Assembly: GCF_003719195.1 (NCBI RefSeq)
Contig: NZ_CP024996.1
Location: 3,224,001 to 3,288,000 of the forward strand
Source of the DNA: Herbaspirillum rubrisubalbicans
GTDB taxonomy: Bacteria > Pseudomonadota > Gammaproteobacteria > Burkholderiales > Burkholderiaceae_D
Length of the DNA stretch: 64,000 nt
Reading direction: 5' to 3'
The notes beneath the pieces were generated by a model, which searched no databases, was not told where the DNA came from, and was given only the letters and a program-made list of their open reading frames with translations. This document shows, piece after piece, positions 43,770 through 55,013 of the stretch; position 1 is the first letter of the stretch, and each line of letters opens with the position of its first letter. The position numbers and the translations under genes are program-made.

Positions 43770-46700
43770 GCGGACTCACCCAGACTGGACGCACGGGCGG
43801 CCCAGCGGCGTTTGACGGCGACGCTTGCCCGGTCAAAGAACAGATAGATCACCGGCGTGGTGAAGAGCGTGAGCAACTGGCTCAACAAGAGCCCGCCCAC
43901 GATCACCAGCCCCAGCGGACGCCGCAGCTCGGCACCGGAGCCGGTCGCCAACATCAGCGGCACTGCGCCCAGCAGCGCGGCCATGGTGGTCATCATGATG
44001 GGACGGAAGCGCATGACGCAGGCCTGCTGGATCGCATCGAAGGCGCTCTTGCCTTCCTTCTGCGCCTGCAGGGCGAAGTCGATCATCATGATGGCGTTCT
44101 TCTTGACGATGCCGATCAACAGGATCACCCCGATCAAGGCGATGAGACTGAAGTCCGAGCCGGTCAGCAACAGCGCCAGCAAGGCACCGATGGCCGCCGA
44201 TGGCAGGGTCGACAGCACCGTCACCGGATGGATGAAACTCTCATAGAGCACGCCCAGCACGATGTACATCGTGATCACCGCCGCCAGGATCAGCCACAAG
44301 GTATTGGAGGTGGCCGACGCAAACGCCTGTGCGGCACCCTGGTAGCGCAGGCTGATGGTGTCTGGCAGGCCGATCTCCTGCACTGCCTCGCTCACCGCTG
44401 CCCGCGCCTGCTCCAGCGAATAGCCCTTGCCCAGATTGAAGGAAAGAGTCACGGCCGGCGTCTGGTTCAGACGCGAACGGCTCTGGTAGCCCACCCGCTC
44501 CTGGATACGCGCCACGTTGCGCAGTGGCACCATCGGCGTGAGCGTGGTACTGCTCGACGTCGATGTACTGCTGGAGGTGCTGCTGGCGCTGCTCGAACTA
44601 CTGGAACTGCTGGAGCTGCTGCTGGAACTGGAGCTGGAGGTACTGCTGGAACTGCTCGACGTGCTGTTGGCATCGGCCAGGTACAGCTGATCGAAGGCCG
44701 ACACATCCTGGCGGAATTGCGGTGCCACTTCCAGCACCACGCGATACTGGTTGGCCTGGGTGAAGATGGTCGAGACCAGCCGCTGCCCATAGGCGTTATA
44801 CAAGGCCGTATCGACGTCGGTGGCAGTGAGGCCATAGCGGGCCAGCGCCATGCGGTTCATGTCGACATAGGCCACCGGACTGCTGTTCTGCAGATTGCTG
44901 GTGATGTCGCGCAATTCGGGATGCTTGGCCAGTGCCGCCACCAGGCGCGGGGCCCAGGCCTCCAGATCGGATTGGGTCGGCGTGGACAGGGTGAGCTGAT
45001 ATTGGCTCGGCGTGACCTGATCATCCACGCTCAGGTCCTGGCTGGCGGTCAGATAGAGCTTGATACCCGGCACTTGTGCCGCAGCCGCGCGCAGGCGCTC
45101 GATGATGACCGGCGCCCTGTCGCTACGCTCATCGAAGGACTTCAGTTCGATCTGCAGACGGCCATTGGAGAGCGAGGTATTGTTGGCGCCGTCCACCCCC
45201 ACCACCGAGGAGATCGACTTGACCGCAGGGTCCTGCTGGATGACCGCAGCCAGCGCCTGCTGACGGCGCGACATTTCCGCAAACGAGACGTTTTGCGGCG
45301 CCGTGGTCACACCCAGGAGCTGCCCGGTATCCTGGGTCGGGAAGAAGCCCTTGGGCACGGCCATATACAGCAGTGCCGTCAACACCAGGCTGGCAGCAGC
45401 CACCAGCAGTGTCAGGCGCTGATGTCCCAGCACCCAGCCCAGGCTGCGTTCATAGGCCTGCAACAGACGGTCGAAACGGCCGGCGCTCCAGCGGGCAAAG
45501 CGTCCTTCCTGCTCGGGTGGAATGTGGCGCAGCAGATAGGCGCACAGCATCGGTGTGAGCGTGAGCGACACCAGCATCGACACCAGAATGGAAACGGCCA
45601 GCGTAATGGAGAATTCGCGGAACAGCCGCCCCACCACATCGCCCATGAACAGCAGCGGAATGAGCACCGCAATGAGCGAGAACGTCAGCGAGATGATGGT
45701 AAAGCCGATCTCGCGCGAGCCCTTGAAGGCGGCTTCCATGGGACTGTCGCCGTTTTCCAGGTGGCGCTGGATGTTCTCCACCACCACGATGGCATCATCG
45801 ATGACGAAGCCGGTGGCAATGGTCAGCGCCATCAGGGTCAGGTTGTTCAGTGAAAAACCCGCCAGATACATCACGCCAAAAGTCCCCACCAGCGACAGCG
45901 GCACCGCCACGCTGGGAATGAGCGTGGCCGACACCGTGCGCAGGAACAGGAAGGACACCATCACCACCAGCGCAATGGAGAGCATCAGCTCGAACTGCAC
46001 GTCGGAAATGGAGGCGCGGATGGTCTGGGTGCGGTCGCTCAGGATCTCCAGCTTCACCGCGCCGGGCAGACTCTGTTGTAGCGAGGGCAGCAAGGCCTTG
46101 ATGCTATCGACCACCTGGACCACGTTGGCGCCCGGCTGGCGCTGGATATTGATGACGATGGCCGGCTTGTTGCCGGCCCAGGCAGCCTGGTAGATGTTTT
46201 CCGGGGCCTGGTCGATGCTGGCCACGTCGCGCAGGAACAGGGCCTGCCCGTTCTGGTAAGCCACCACCAGATTGCCGTATTCCTCGGCACTGCGCAGCTG
46301 GTCATTGGCATCGATGGTCACCGAATGGGCGGGACCATCGAAGCCGCCCTTGGAACCGTTGACGTTGCCGTTGTTGATGACGTTGTAGAGGTTTTCCAGC
46401 GTCAGGCCGTGCGCCGCCAGCGCGGTCGGATTGGCCCGCACGCGAATGGCCAGCTGCTGGCCACCGGCCAGGGTCACCAGGCCCACGCCGGAGACCTGCG
46501 ACAACTTCAAGGCGATGCGGGTATTGACCAGATCCTGCACCTGGGTCAGCGGTAGCGACTCGGAGGTAGCCGCCAGCGTCAGCACGGCGGTATCGGCCGG
46601 GTTGACCTTTTTATAGGTGGGCGGGTTGGGCAAGCCCGAGGGCAGCAGCGCATTGGCCGCATTGATGGCGGCCTGCACTTCCTGCTCGGCCACGTCCAGC

Positions 46701-46999
46701 GACAGTGCGAGATTGAACTTGAGCGTAATGACCGAAGCGCCACCGGCACTGGTGGAATACATCTGGGCCAGCCCGGCCATCTGGCCGAGCTGCCGCTCCA
46801 GCGGCGCCGTCACGGCAGTAGTCATCACTTCCGGGCCGGCACCCGGATAGAGCGTAGTGACCTGGATGGTGGGATAGTCCACCTGCGGCAGCGCCGAAAT
46901 CGACAGCGTACGGTAAGCAAACATCCCCGACAGCACCACCGCGATCATCAGCAGCAGCGTGGCAACCGGCCGCCGGATAAAGAGACTGGATGGATTCAT
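43766..46999 (-). CDS. mdtB: RND efflux pump subunit, MdtB/MuxB-like, with polyserine insertion
   Basis: 1077-residue RND pump beginning [20 protein letters not shown]. Helix 4 has [14 protein letters not shown] with the proton-relay aspartates. The late [20 protein letters not shown] block is present. It is about 35 residues longer than its partner, mainly because of a Ser/Thr tract of about 40 residues in the second periplasmic loop. The ATG at 46999 is 5 bp after the mdtA stop. Confidence 0.94.
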   Translation of the reverse strand: MNPSSLFIRRPVATLLLMIAVVLSGMFAYRTLSISALPQVDYPTIQVTTLYPGAGPEVMTTAVTAPLERQLGQMAGLAQMYSTSAGGASVITLKFNLALSLDVAEQEVQAAINAANALLPSGLPNPPTYKKVNPADTAVLTLAATSESLPLTQVQDLVNTRIALKLSQVSGVGLVTLAGGQQLAIRVRANPTALAAHGLTLENLYNVINNGNVNGSKGGFDGPAHSVTIDANDQLRSAEEYGNLVVAYQNGQALFLRDVASIDQAPENIYQAAWAGNKPAIVINIQRQPGANVVQVVDSIKALLPSLQQSLPGAVKLEILSDRTQTIRASISDVQFELMLSIALVVMVSFLFLRTVSATLIPSVAVPLSLVGTFGVMYLAGFSLNNLTLMALTIATGFVIDDAIVVVENIQRHLENGDSPMEAAFKGSREIGFTIISLTFSLIAVLIPLLFMGDVVGRLFREFSITLAVSILVSMLVSLTLTPMLCAYLLRHIPPEQEGRFARWSAGRFDRLLQAYERSLGWVLGHQRLTLLVAAASLVLTALLYMAVPKGFFPTQDTGQLLGVTTAPQNVSFAEMSRRQQALAAVIQQDPAVKSISSVVGVDGANNTSLSNGRLQIELKSFDERSDRAPVIIERLRAAAAQVPGIKLYLTASQDLSVDDQVTPSQYQLTLSTPTQSDLEAWAPRLVAALAKHPELRDITSNLQNSSPVAYVDMNRMALARYGLTATDVDTALYNAYGQRLVSTIFTQANQYRVVLEVAPQFRQDVSAFDQLYLADANSTSSSSSSTSSSSSSSSSSSSSSSSSASSTSSSTSTSSSTTLTPMVPLRNVARIQERVGYQSRSRLNQTPAVTLSFNLGKGYSLEQARAAVSEAVQEIGLPDTISLRYQGAAQAFASATSNTLWLILAAVITMYIVLGVLYESFIHPVTVLSTLPSAAIGALLALLLTGSDFSLIALIGVILLIGIVKKNAIMMIDFALQAQKEGKSAFDAIQQACVMRFRPIMMTTMAALLGAVPLMLATGSGAELRRPLGLVIVGGLLLSQLLTLFTTPVIYLFFDRASVAVKRRWAARASSLGESA
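44543..44665 (-). repeat. Low-complexity serine-codon tract inside mdtB
   Basis: About 40 consecutive codons encode almost only Ser, with scattered Thr and one Ala, using mixed AGC/AGT/TCG/TCC codons. It lies between LADAN and [10 protein letters not shown] in the second periplasmic loop. The codons are mixed rather than one repeated triplet, so it is not a pure microsatellite, but length variation between strains is likely. Confidence 0.85.
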
Positions 47000-47003
47000 C
47001 GCT

Positions 47004-48224
47004 TCAACGTCCCGGCGGACCCATGTGCATGCGGTGTTGAGGCGCGTTCTCCAGCTCGCTGGCATCGACCTGCCGGGCCTTGACCAGCTTGACCTTGCTG
47101 CCGTTGGTGAGCGAATCGATGCCTTGCGTGACCACCTGGTCGCCTGCCTTGACGCCGCTGCTGATGACGATGCGACCGTCATCGGTCACGGGGCCGGTGC
47201 TCACCACCTGGCGCCGCACGGTATTGTCGGCGTTGACCACGAACACGTACTTGCCCGAATCGCTCTGCTGCACCGAGGACGCGGGCACCAGAATAGCCTG
47301 CTTGAGAGTGTCCACCTGCAGACGCACGTTGACGAACTGGTTGGGATAGAGCGCGTCATCATTGTTATCGAACAGGGCCTTGAGCTGCACGCTGCCCGTG
47401 GTGGTATCGACTTCATTGCTGACGAACATCAGCTTGCCGCTGGCGATGCTCTGCGTGCCCTGCTGCTCCAATGCCTGCACCGGCAAGGTCTGACCCTGGC
47501 GCAACGGCCCCAGAACCGACTTCAGGCTGGCCTGGGGAATACTGAATTTCACCGCGATGGGATGGGTCTGGGTGATGGTGACGATGCCGGTGGTATCGCT
47601 AGCGTGGACCACGTTGCCCGGATCGACCAGACGCAGGCCGACATAGCCGCTCACCGGCGCGGTGATGCGGCCGTACTGGATATTGAGCTGGGCGGCCTGG
47701 ATCTGGCCCTGGGCGGCCTGCACGGCCCCTTGGTATTGCAGTACGGTGGAGCGCTGGGTATCCAGATCCTGACGTGCCAGCGAATCCTTGGCAAACAGCC
47801 GCTCATAACGATCCAGGGTCTGCCTGGCGCTGACCAGTTGCGCCTGGCTCTGCGCCAGAGTGCCCTGGTACTGGACCACTTCAGCCTGGTAGGCACGGGT
47901 ATCGAGCTGCGCCAGCAGTTGGCCCTTCTGCACGTATTGCCCCTCGGTAAAGTAGACCGCTTGCAGGTGCCCGTCGATACGGCTGGTCACGGTCACGCTG
48001 GCGTTGGCAGTGACCGTCCCCAGGGCGGTCAGGGTCACCGGCACATCCCCGGTCGTAGCTGCGCCGGCCTGCACCGGGGTCGGCATATCCATGTTGGGGA
48101 AAGGTCGGCGCCCCATCTTGTGGGACAGGAACCAGCCCACAGCGATGAGCAGCAACAGCACAACGAGGACAAGAAGCCAGCGCAGAGGGCGGCGGACCGG
48201 CGGAACAGAAGATTGGGCAGTCAT
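47004..48224 (-). CDS. mdtA: RND efflux membrane fusion protein, MdtA/MuxA-like
   Basis: 406-residue periplasmic adaptor anchored by one N-terminal helix (about 20-38, [17 protein letters not shown]). It shows the HlyD-type lipoyl and hairpin blocks [20 protein letters not shown] and [20 protein letters not shown], and a C-terminal barrel ending near [13 protein letters not shown]. The ATG at 48224 is chosen; longer frame upstream is non-coding. First gene of the mdtABC-OMF operon; substrates are unknown. Confidence 0.93.
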   Translation of the reverse strand: MTAQSSVPPVRRPLRWLLVLVVLLLLIAVGWFLSHKMGRRPFPNMDMPTPVQAGAATTGDVPVTLTALGTVTANASVTVTSRIDGHLQAVYFTEGQYVQKGQLLAQLDTRAYQAEVVQYQGTLAQSQAQLVSARQTLDRYERLFAKDSLARQDLDTQRSTVLQYQGAVQAAQGQIQAAQLNIQYGRITAPVSGYVGLRLVDPGNVVHASDTTGIVTITQTHPIAVKFSIPQASLKSVLGPLRQGQTLPVQALEQQGTQSIASGKLMFVSNEVDTTTGSVQLKALFDNNDDALYPNQFVNVRLQVDTLKQAILVPASSVQQSDSGKYVFVVNADNTVRRQVVSTGPVTDDGRIVISSGVKAGDQVVTQGIDSLTNGSKVKLVKARQVDASELENAPQHRMHMGPPGR

Positions 48225-48728
48225 GTGTAGGCGGCCTGGAATTGGATGGGTTCTGGTCAGTCGAATTCGCCCGTCATCACTGGCTGTCCGCTTGGGAGCG
48301 GCATGGCTGAACGGACGGACGATATGAAAGGAAGAATGTCTTCCCTGGCCTGCGGCCGTTTCACATTCCATCCGGGGGTGCCAGTGGCCGCTCGCCCCGG
48401 CCAGCGCCATCGCGGTGTTGCGACTAGGGTCAGCAAGAGCGCAGGTGAGATCCGTTGGTCACGCCCCAAAGCGCAATCCTGGAAGAATGTGAACGGTCGC
48501 TAGTGTGGAGCCTCAATATGGGGCGAGGCAAGTTTTTTACCATTGGTCGCACAGCGCTTACAGCAATTCAACATTTTCCTCATTATTCCCTCAAGATTTG
48601 CTGAGCTTAATGGCACTCCTGCTGAGAAGGCCGGCGCGTACGGCGAAGAAAATTCCCCCATGCTCGCTGGCTTCCCCTATCCTTGCACAGGGCACTCACG
48701 CCCATCATCACCGAAGCAAGGAGGCATC
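48225..48728. promoter_or_regulatory. Gene-free divergent region upstream of mdtA and the 65-residue protein
   Basis: 504 bp. It becomes distinctly AT-rich around 48530-48615, where a promoter for the small downstream gene would fit. I cannot assign -35/-10 pairs with confidence. A 10-bp direct repeat GGAAGAATGT (48330-48339 and 48481-48490) and a small CCGCT-TGGG-AGCGG hairpin are visible, both possibly chance. No credible open frame. Confidence 0.35.
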
Positions 48729-48926
48729 ATGGCCAAGAAAGAGAAACTGGATCCGGAAACCGAAGCCCTGATCCAATGGTGTACCGAAGTCGAGCAATTC
48801 CTGGTCAAGGGCGGCGCCACGCTGGAGCAGGCACAGGAGCACATCGAAGAACAGGTCGAATGGTTCACCGACCTCTACTACGATGGACTTACCCCGGAAG
48901 AAGCTGCCAAGGAAGCATTGGCCTGA
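48729..48926 (+). CDS. Small acidic protein of unknown function
   Basis: 65 residues beginning MAKKEKLDPETEALIQWCTE and ending GLTPEEAAKEALA. No signal peptide or membrane helix, Glu-rich, predicted all-helical. A strong AAGGAGGCATC precedes the ATG, and an intrinsic terminator follows 26 bp after the stop. It looks like a real monocistronic gene. I do not recognise a family; the only cysteine is C18. Confidence 0.75.
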   Translation: MAKKEKLDPETEALIQWCTEVEQFLVKGGATLEQAQEHIEEQVEWFTDLYYDGLTPEEAAKEALA

Positions 48927-48952
48927 TTTTCATCAGATACTTCCCCAACCGC

Positions 48953-48979
48953 ATCCCGGCCCGCAAAGCCGGGATTTTC
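48953..48979 (+). terminator. Intrinsic terminator after the 65-residue protein gene
   Basis: 8-bp stem ATCCCGGC, 7-base loop, GCCGGGAT followed by TTTC. It also separates this gene from the convergent end of the cobalamin operon. Confidence 0.75.
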
Positions 48980-48996
48980 GTTGGTGCCACCGCGCA

Positions 48997-50466
48997 TCAG
49001 GTCCGACCAAAGCGCGTGGGCAGGCCCTGCAGCGCCTCATACAAAGGCCGGCAGGATTGCGCCAGACGCTCCAGACTGGCTTCGCGCAACGTATCCAGAT
49101 CCACCGCCTCCACGCCTGCCAGCCCCGCCCAGGCCAGCAGTGCGGCAACAGCCTGCGGCGTGTCGAACATGCCATGCAGGTAGCTGCCCAGAATCTGCCC
49201 ATCGGCCGATTGCCCCCCCTCGCCACGCCCCTCGATGACGAAGGCCGGCCGCTGCAGCGCCGCGCCGGATGACACGCCCATATGAATCTCGTAGCCACGC
49301 ACCGGCGCGGCCGTGTCGCCGAAGGCGCAATGGCCGCTGACCTGCAAGAGCCGTTTTTCGCGGGTGAGCGCGGTACGCATGGACAGCAGGCCCAGACCGG
49401 GACTGCTGCCGGGCACGCCTTCCACGCCATGCGGATCATCCACGCTCTCGCCCAGCATCTGGAAACCGCCGCAGATGCCGATCAGCTTGCCGCCATAGCG
49501 CAGATGGCGGTCGATGGCAGCGTCCCAACCGTGCTCCCGCAACCAGCTCAGGTCGCCACGCGTGTTCTTGCTACCGGGCAGGATGATGAGGTCGGCCGGC
49601 GGCACCGGCTGGCCCGGCCCGATGAAGCGCAGATCCACTCCGGGATGAGCGCGTAGCGCGTCGAAGTCGGTATGGTTACTGATGCGCGGAAAGACCGGCA
49701 CCACGATGCGGAAATCACCCTTGACCTCCTGCGTAACCGCCACCGCATCCTCGGCATCCAGGTGCAGGCCATGCAGGTAAGGCAGCACCGCCAGTACCGG
49801 CTTGCCGGTGCGCTGCTCCAGCCAGTCCAGGCCCGGTTGCAGCAGGCTGATGTCGCCGCGAAAGCGATTGATGACGAAGCCGATCACACGTTCGCGCTCG
49901 CTCTCGGACAGACAGTCGAGGGTGCCGGTCAGGTGTGCGAAGACACCACCGCGGTCGATGTCGGCCACGATGATGACGGGACAATCGACCGCTTCGGCAA
50001 AGCCCATGTTGGCGATGTCGCGTGCGCGCAGGTTGATCTCGGCCGGACTGCCCGCCCCTTCCACGATCACGCAGGCATATTGCGCGCGCAGCCGTGCATA
50101 GGATTGCAGCACGGCTTGCATGGCTTCGGTCTTGTAGCGATGGTAGTCGCGAGCGTTCATATCGGCGCGCACCTTGCCATGCACGATGACCTGGGCGCCG
50201 GTATCGCTGGAGGGTTTCAATAACACCGGGTTCATATCGGTGTGCGGCGCGATGCCAGCGGCCTGGGCCTGCAAGGCCTGGGCGCGGCCGATCTCGCCGC
50301 CGTCACTGGTGACCGCACTGTTCAAGGCCATGTTCTGCGGCTTGAAGGGCGCCACGGCAATGCCATCGTTCTTCAACAGCCGGCACAGGGCCGCCGCCAG
50401 CGTGCTCTTGCCGGCGTCCGAGGTGGTGCCCTGGATCATCAGGGTATGGAAAGGAAAATCAGCCAT
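48997..50466 (-). CDS. cobQ: Adenosylcobyric acid synthase CobQ
   Basis: 489-residue glutamine-dependent amidase (CbiP/CobQ) that amidates positions b, d, e and g of adenosylcobyrinate a,c-diamide. It has the N-terminal nucleotide loop [19 protein letters not shown], a middle ATPase-like domain ([20 protein letters not shown]), and a C-terminal glutaminase with nucleophile Cys in [14 protein letters not shown]. Last gene of the operon in the direction of transcription. It overlaps the preceding gene by 8 bp. Confidence 0.95.
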   Translation of the reverse strand: MADFPFHTLMIQGTTSDAGKSTLAAALCRLLKNDGIAVAPFKPQNMALNSAVTSDGGEIGRAQALQAQAAGIAPHTDMNPVLLKPSSDTGAQVIVHGKVRADMNARDYHRYKTEAMQAVLQSYARLRAQYACVIVEGAGSPAEINLRARDIANMGFAEAVDCPVIIVADIDRGGVFAHLTGTLDCLSESERERVIGFVINRFRGDISLLQPGLDWLEQRTGKPVLAVLPYLHGLHLDAEDAVAVTQEVKGDFRIVVPVFPRISNHTDFDALRAHPGVDLRFIGPGQPVPPADLIILPGSKNTRGDLSWLREHGWDAAIDRHLRYGGKLIGICGGFQMLGESVDDPHGVEGVPGSSPGLGLLSMRTALTREKRLLQVSGHCAFGDTAAPVRGYEIHMGVSSGAALQRPAFVIEGRGEGGQSADGQILGSYLHGMFDTPQAVAALLAWAGLAGVEAVDLDTLREASLERLAQSCRPLYEALQGLPTRFGRT

Positions 50467-51469
50467 GCGGGCTCCATGCCATCAATGCTTCCTGCAAGCG
50501 GCTCCAGCCGGCTTCATCCGGGGGCAGCCCGAGGCGGATGCCGCCCGCCCCTTGGCGGAACAGGCGCACCCAGATACCAGCGCGCGCCATGGCATCGTGA
50601 AAGGCCGCGGCACGTGGCTCCGGCCACCACTGGAACAGGGCCGTACCGCTGGCGGCAATGCCCTGCTGCGCCAGCAGTTCATGCAGGCGTTCACCCTCGC
50701 TCAACAAGCGTTGCCGGGTCTGTTGCTGCCAAGCGAAGTCGCGCAAGGCCGTGCTGCCGATCTGCTGGGCCGGGCCAGTGATGGTCCACGGTCCCAGCCA
50801 GTCGGCCAGCGCAGCCAGGAGCGCAGGCGCGGCGCCGACAAAACCCAGTCGCAAGCCGGCCAGGCCAAAGAACTTGCCGACCGAACGCAAGACGATCAGA
50901 CCCGGCTGTTCGCTGTAGGGCGCCACGCTGTAGCCCTGCAGGGTGTCGCCGAAGGCTTCATCGACCACCAGCCAGCCACCGCGCTCGGCCAGCAGCGCGG
51001 CCCAGCGCAACAGGTGTTCGGGAGCCACCAGCGCGCCGGTGGGATTGTTGGGATTGCACAGCACCAGCACTTCGCAGCCGGGTGTGCTGACGGCGTCTTC
51101 CAGGTCGGCGTAGCTGACTTCGCGCACCTGGTGACCAGCACGCCGCCAGCAATGCGCGTGCTCGGCATAGATGGGCGCGGCCACCACCACCTGGGCCGGG
51201 CGGCCATCTTGGCGCAGGCGCACTTGGGGTAGCGCCTGGATGGCCGCCTGGGTACCGGCCACGGCCAGCATATGCGGCGCGAGGTAGTAGTCGCAGGCCG
51301 CATGTTGCAGGGCGTGCGAGGTTTCGGGCAGGCGATGCCAGGCCTCGGCCGAAGGTGCTGGCGCCGGGTAAGGCCGGGGGTTGACGCCGGTCGACAGGTC
51401 CAGCCACTGGCTGCGCGCACGGCCATAATGACGGGCTGCGTCGTCGAGGTTGCCGCCGTGTTCAAGCAT
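50459..51469 (-). CDS. cobC: Threonine-phosphate decarboxylase CobC (CobD-type)
   Basis: 336-residue PLP enzyme of the aminotransferase class I/II fold, making (R)-1-amino-2-propanol phosphate for the nucleotide loop. It begins [16 protein letters not shown], a signature of this family. PLP-site blocks are [21 protein letters not shown] and the lysine region [18 protein letters not shown]. The ATG at 51469 overlaps cbiB by 8 bp. Confidence 0.93.
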   Translation of the reverse strand: MLEHGGNLDDAARHYGRARSQWLDLSTGVNPRPYPAPAPSAEAWHRLPETSHALQHAACDYYLAPHMLAVAGTQAAIQALPQVRLRQDGRPAQVVVAAPIYAEHAHCWRRAGHQVREVSYADLEDAVSTPGCEVLVLCNPNNPTGALVAPEHLLRWAALLAERGGWLVVDEAFGDTLQGYSVAPYSEQPGLIVLRSVGKFFGLAGLRLGFVGAAPALLAALADWLGPWTITGPAQQIGSTALRDFAWQQQTRQRLLSEGERLHELLAQQGIAASGTALFQWWPEPRAAAFHDAMARAGIWVRLFRQGAGGIRLGLPPDEAGWSRLQEALMAWSPHG

Positions 51470-52409
51470 GGCTGCCTCCCAGGCACAGCACGGCCACGGC
51501 ACCGACCACCGCCAGCCACAGGGCCGCGTTCATGGCCACCAGGCGCCAGGCGCGCAGGATGTCCGACCCTTGCGGCGGCTGGCCCAGGCCCAAGGGCGGA
51601 CGCTGCTCCAGTTCGCCGTCATAGATGGCCGGGCCGCCCAGGGCCAGCCCCAGGGCACCGGCACCGGCGGCCATCACCGGGCCGGCATTGGGGCTGCTCC
51701 AGGCCGGGGCCTGTTGCTGCCAGCAGCGCATGGCCAGTTGGCGCTGTCCCAGCCAGGCATAGGACAAGGCGGTCAGGCGCGCCGGTATCCAGTTCAGCAC
51801 ATCGTCGATGCGCGCCGCTGCCCAGCCGAACTGCAAGAAGCGCTCTGTGCGGTAACCCCACATCGCATCGAGCGTATTGGCCAGCCGGAACAGCAAGGCA
51901 CCGGGGCCACCGGCCACCAGGAACCAGAACAGCGTGCCGAAGACCGCATCGTTACCGTTTTCCAGCAGCGATTCGACCCCGGCCTTGGCCAGTTCCTGTT
52001 CGTTGGATTGGCGCGTGTCACGGCTGACGATGTAAGAGGTCAGACGACGCGCCTGTTCCAGCTCGCCAGTAGCCAGGGCCTGGGCGATGGGCAGCGTATG
52101 TTCGCGCAGGCTGCGCAAGCCTATACAGAAATACAGCAGCGTCGCATGGAGCAGCGCCGATAACCACCACGGCAGCCATGACAGCAGCCAGATCGTGAGC
52201 AGTACTGCGGGCAGCACCGCCAGGCTCCACGCCAGCACCCCACGCAGACGCAGCCCCGGTCGCGCATTGAGCAGCGCTTCGATACGCTGGGCCAGGTGGC
52301 CGAAACCGACCAGCGGATGCCAGCGCCGCGCCTCGCCCAACAGGAGGTCCAGCGCCATGCCCAGCGCCATCAGCACGGCCAGCCAGGGCCAGGAGAGGCC
52401 GCTCAACAT
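51462..52409 (-). CDS. cbiB: Adenosylcobinamide-phosphate synthase CbiB
   Basis: 315-residue inner-membrane enzyme that attaches aminopropanol (phosphate) to adenosylcobyric acid. The family entry [18 protein letters not shown], the block [20 protein letters not shown] and [20 protein letters not shown] are visible, with about four to five helices. The ATG at 52409 ([10 protein letters not shown]) overlaps cobU by 7 bp. Also called CobD in the Pseudomonas nomenclature. Confidence 0.94.
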   Translation of the reverse strand: MLSGLSWPWLAVLMALGMALDLLLGEARRWHPLVGFGHLAQRIEALLNARPGLRLRGVLAWSLAVLPAVLLTIWLLSWLPWWLSALLHATLLYFCIGLRSLREHTLPIAQALATGELEQARRLTSYIVSRDTRQSNEQELAKAGVESLLENGNDAVFGTLFWFLVAGGPGALLFRLANTLDAMWGYRTERFLQFGWAAARIDDVLNWIPARLTALSYAWLGQRQLAMRCWQQQAPAWSSPNAGPVMAAGAGALGLALGGPAIYDGELEQRPPLGLGQPPQGSDILRAWRLVAMNAALWLAVVGAVAVLCLGGSHA

Positions 52410-53014
52410 GGGCTGCCCTTGAGGGTGAGCGGCAGGCCCGCCGCCACCCATTGCACCCGCTCGCAGAGGGCGGCCACGGCCTGGTTCAGGCGCCCTGCCT
52501 CATCGACGAACCAGCGCGAGATGGCGCCCTGCGGCACGATGCCCATGCCCACTTCGTTGGACACCAGAATCACCGTACCCGCGGCCTCCTGCAAGGCGCG
52601 CAAGAAGGACACACGCTGCAGGGTGAAGGCGGGCGGTGCCTCGATAGGACCGACCTCGGGAAATTCGAGGCCATCGGCAAAAAGCAGATTGGCCAGCCAC
52701 ACGGTGAGGCAATCGACCAGCACGACATTATCGGGGCGGCTATGGGCGCGCAGCGCATCGCCCAGAGCCAGCGCTTCTTCGACCTTACGCCACTGACCAC
52801 CGAGGGCGATGCGACGTTGCTGGTGATGGGCGATACGCGCCTGCATCTCGGTGTCGCTGCGGCTGGCGTGGGCACTGGCGGTGGCGATATAGACGATCTC
52901 GCTGGCGCCGGCCTGCAAGGCGGCCAGTGCCAGTTGCTCGGCATGGGCGCTCTTGCCGCTGCGAGCGCCGCCGAAAACCAGGCTGCGGCATGATGCGAGA
53001 GTGGAGGCGGTCAT
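52403..53014 (-). CDS. cobU: Adenosylcobinamide kinase / guanylyltransferase CobU
   Basis: 203-residue bifunctional enzyme (CobU/CobP), phosphorylating adenosylcobinamide and transferring GMP. P-loop [20 protein letters not shown], the [11 protein letters not shown] block, and [20 protein letters not shown] are visible. The ATG at 53014 (MTASTLAS) overlaps bluB by 4 bp. Confidence 0.95.
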   Translation of the reverse strand: MTASTLASCRSLVFGGARSGKSAHAEQLALAALQAGASEIVYIATASAHASRSDTEMQARIAHHQQRRIALGGQWRKVEEALALGDALRAHSRPDNVVLVDCLTVWLANLLFADGLEFPEVGPIEAPPAFTLQRVSFLRALQEAAGTVILVSNEVGMGIVPQGAISRWFVDEAGRLNQAVAALCERVQWVAAGLPLTLKGSPC

Positions 53015-53682
53015 GCCGGCGTTTCTCCTTGCGCCGGCCAACGGTCCTGGAAGACCAGGTCTTGCAGGCGCTGGCGCTGCGCCCATTGCTGCTGCTCCAG
53101 CATGGGTTTGTCATAGAAGGCAGGCACGTGGCCCAGGCACAGCACCGCTACCGGTTCTGCCCCGCTTGGCAGATGCAGCAAGTGCGACAGCGCCTGCGGC
53201 TCGAACAGCGATACCCAGCCCATGCCCAAGCCCTCGGCACGCGCCGCCAGCCACATGTTCTGCAAGGCGCAGGCCAGCGAGGCCAGGTCCATCTGTGGCA
53301 GCGTGCGACGACCGAAGACGTGCGCTTCGCGGCGATCCATCAAGGCCGCCACCAGCAGCTCGCCACACTCCAGGATGCCCTCCACCTTCAGGCGCATGAA
53401 TTCATCCTCGCGCTGGCCCAGAGCCTGGGCGGTGGCGATGCGTTCCTGTTCGACCAGGGCGTGGATCTGCTGGCGCAAAGCGCGGCTGGCGATGCGGATG
53501 AAGCGCCAGGGTTGCATGAAGCCCACGCTGGGGCCGTCATGCGCGGCCTGCAAGAGCCGCTCCAGCAGGGCTGGATCGACCGGATCGGGCAGGAAGTGAC
53601 GCATGTCGCGGCGCTCGCGGATGACGCGATAGAGGGCCTCGATCTGTTCCTGCGGATAACGATGACAAGCCGGCTGGCTCAT
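53011..53682 (-). CDS. bluB: 5,6-dimethylbenzimidazole synthase BluB
   Basis: 223-residue flavin-destroying nitroreductase-fold enzyme that converts FMNH2 and O2 to the lower ligand DMB. Signature parts are VIRERRDMRHFLPDPVDPAL, AAHDGPSVGFMQPWRFIRI and AEGLGMGWVSLFEPQ. The ATG at 53682 (MSQPACHRYP) overlaps cobB by 4 bp; the open frame extends upstream inside cobB without similarity. Its presence shows that this part of the pathway requires oxygen. Confidence 0.94.
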   Translation of the reverse strand: MSQPACHRYPQEQIEALYRVIRERRDMRHFLPDPVDPALLERLLQAAHDGPSVGFMQPWRFIRIASRALRQQIHALVEQERIATAQALGQREDEFMRLKVEGILECGELLVAALMDRREAHVFGRRTLPQMDLASLACALQNMWLAARAEGLGMGWVSLFEPQALSHLLHLPSGAEPVAVLCLGHVPAFYDKPMLEQQQWAQRQRLQDLVFQDRWPAQGETPA

Positions 53683-55013
53683 GCGCTGGCGCCTCCGAAG
53701 AGGGCCGCCACCGTGCGCGGAGCCGAGCGGAAATAGGCGTGCAGGTAGCTGGCCGTGACCTGGCCGCGGCGATACACCACCTCGCCTTCGGAAGAATCGA
53801 ACAGGCGCTCGCCGCGTGCCATGAACTGCGCGCCCACCACCGCGCGCGAATAGTGGAAGGTGTGGCAGCGCAGGTGTTCGCCCACCGCGCCCGGCAGGTT
53901 CAGTTGCAGGGTCTGGTAACCCAGCCCCTGCAGGCGCGGCTGCACGGAGGCCTGGCCGGGCAGCACGCCGCACATCTGACCACTGGCACCGTCCATGCCG
54001 ATGATGGTGTCGAGCAGGAACAACATGCCGCCACACTCGGCATAGAGCGCCTTGCCGGCAGCGACATGGGCGCGCAGGCTGGACTGCGTGACCTGCGCAG
54101 CCTGCAGCCTAGCCAGGTGCAGTTCGGGATAGCCGCCCGGCAGCCATACGGCGTCGCACTCGGGCAGGGGCGCGTCGGCCAGTGGCGAGAAGAAGACCAG
54201 GCGCGCGCCCATCAGCTGCAACAGCTCGAGGTTGGAGGTGTAGATGAAGGAAAACGCCACATCACGGGCCACCGCGATGGTCTTGCCCTCCAGCAGGCGC
54301 GGAAAGACGCGCTCGGCGGGTGGAGCTCCAAAATCGACCGGCGCCGGCAGCTCGGCCAGTGAAGTGGCTGACATGCGCTCGGCCACAGCATCCAGGCGCG
54401 CCTCCAGATCGGCCACCTCGGGCGCGGCCACCAGGCCTAGGTGGCGCTCCGGCAAGGCGAACTGCATGTCGCGCTGCAGACCGGTCAGCAACGGCATCGC
54501 CGGGCGCGCATTGCGCAAGCCTTGGCGCAGCATCTGCGCATGGCGTGGGCTGGCCACGCCATTGGCCAGCACGCCGGCAAACTTCAGTTCGGGGCGATAG
54601 GCCAGCAGGCCCTGCGCCAGCGCGCCGATGGTCTGGCCCATGCCGCGTGCATTGATCACCGCCACCACTGGAATGCCCAGCAACTGCGCCAGGTCGGCGC
54701 TACTGGGTTCGCCATCGTAGAGGCCCATGACGCCCTCCACCAGCAGCACTTCGGACTCGGCCGCCGCCAGCGCCACCTGGCGCCGGCAATGGTCTTCGCC
54801 CGCCAGCCACAGGTCGAGGTTGACCACCGGCTGGCCGCTGGCCTGTTCCAGTACCATCGGATCGAGGAAATCGGGGCCGGTCTTGAAGACCCGCACCCGC
54901 TTGCCCTGCTGCCGGTACAGGCGCGCCAGGGCGGCGGTGATGGTGGTCTTGCCGTGACCGGAAGCCGGGGCCGAAATGAACAGGGCCGGGCAGCGATAAT
55001 TGATATCTGACAT
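53679..55013 (-). CDS. cobB: Cobyrinic acid a,c-diamide synthase CobB/CbiA
   Basis: 444-residue glutamine-dependent amidase. It has an N-terminal ATP site ALFISAPASGHGKTTITAAL and a C-terminal glutaminase domain with nucleophile Cys in LYAECGGMLFLLD. The central GVMGLYDGEPSS block is typical. Its start touches the cobO stop by one base. Confidence 0.95.
   Translation of the reverse strand: MSDINYRCPALFISAPASGHGKTTITAALARLYRQQGKRVRVFKTGPDFLDPMVLEQASGQPVVNLDLWLAGEDHCRRQVALAAAESEVLLVEGVMGLYDGEPSSADLAQLLGIPVVAVINARGMGQTIGALAQGLLAYRPELKFAGVLANGVASPRHAQMLRQGLRNARPAMPLLTGLQRDMQFALPERHLGLVAAPEVADLEARLDAVAERMSATSLAELPAPVDFGAPPAERVFPRLLEGKTIAVARDVAFSFIYTSNLELLQLMGARLVFFSPLADAPLPECDAVWLPGGYPELHLARLQAAQVTQSSLRAHVAAGKALYAECGGMLFLLDTIIGMDGASGQMCGVLPGQASVQPRLQGLGYQTLQLNLPGAVGEHLRCHTFHYSRAVVGAQFMARGERLFDSSEGEVVYRRGQVTASYLHAYFRSAPRTVAALFGGASA

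Noticed and set aside
48330..48492. Repeats GGAAGAATGT and TCACATTC/GAATGTGA as regulatory sites
   Set aside because: Short, far apart and not placed next to recognisable promoter elements.
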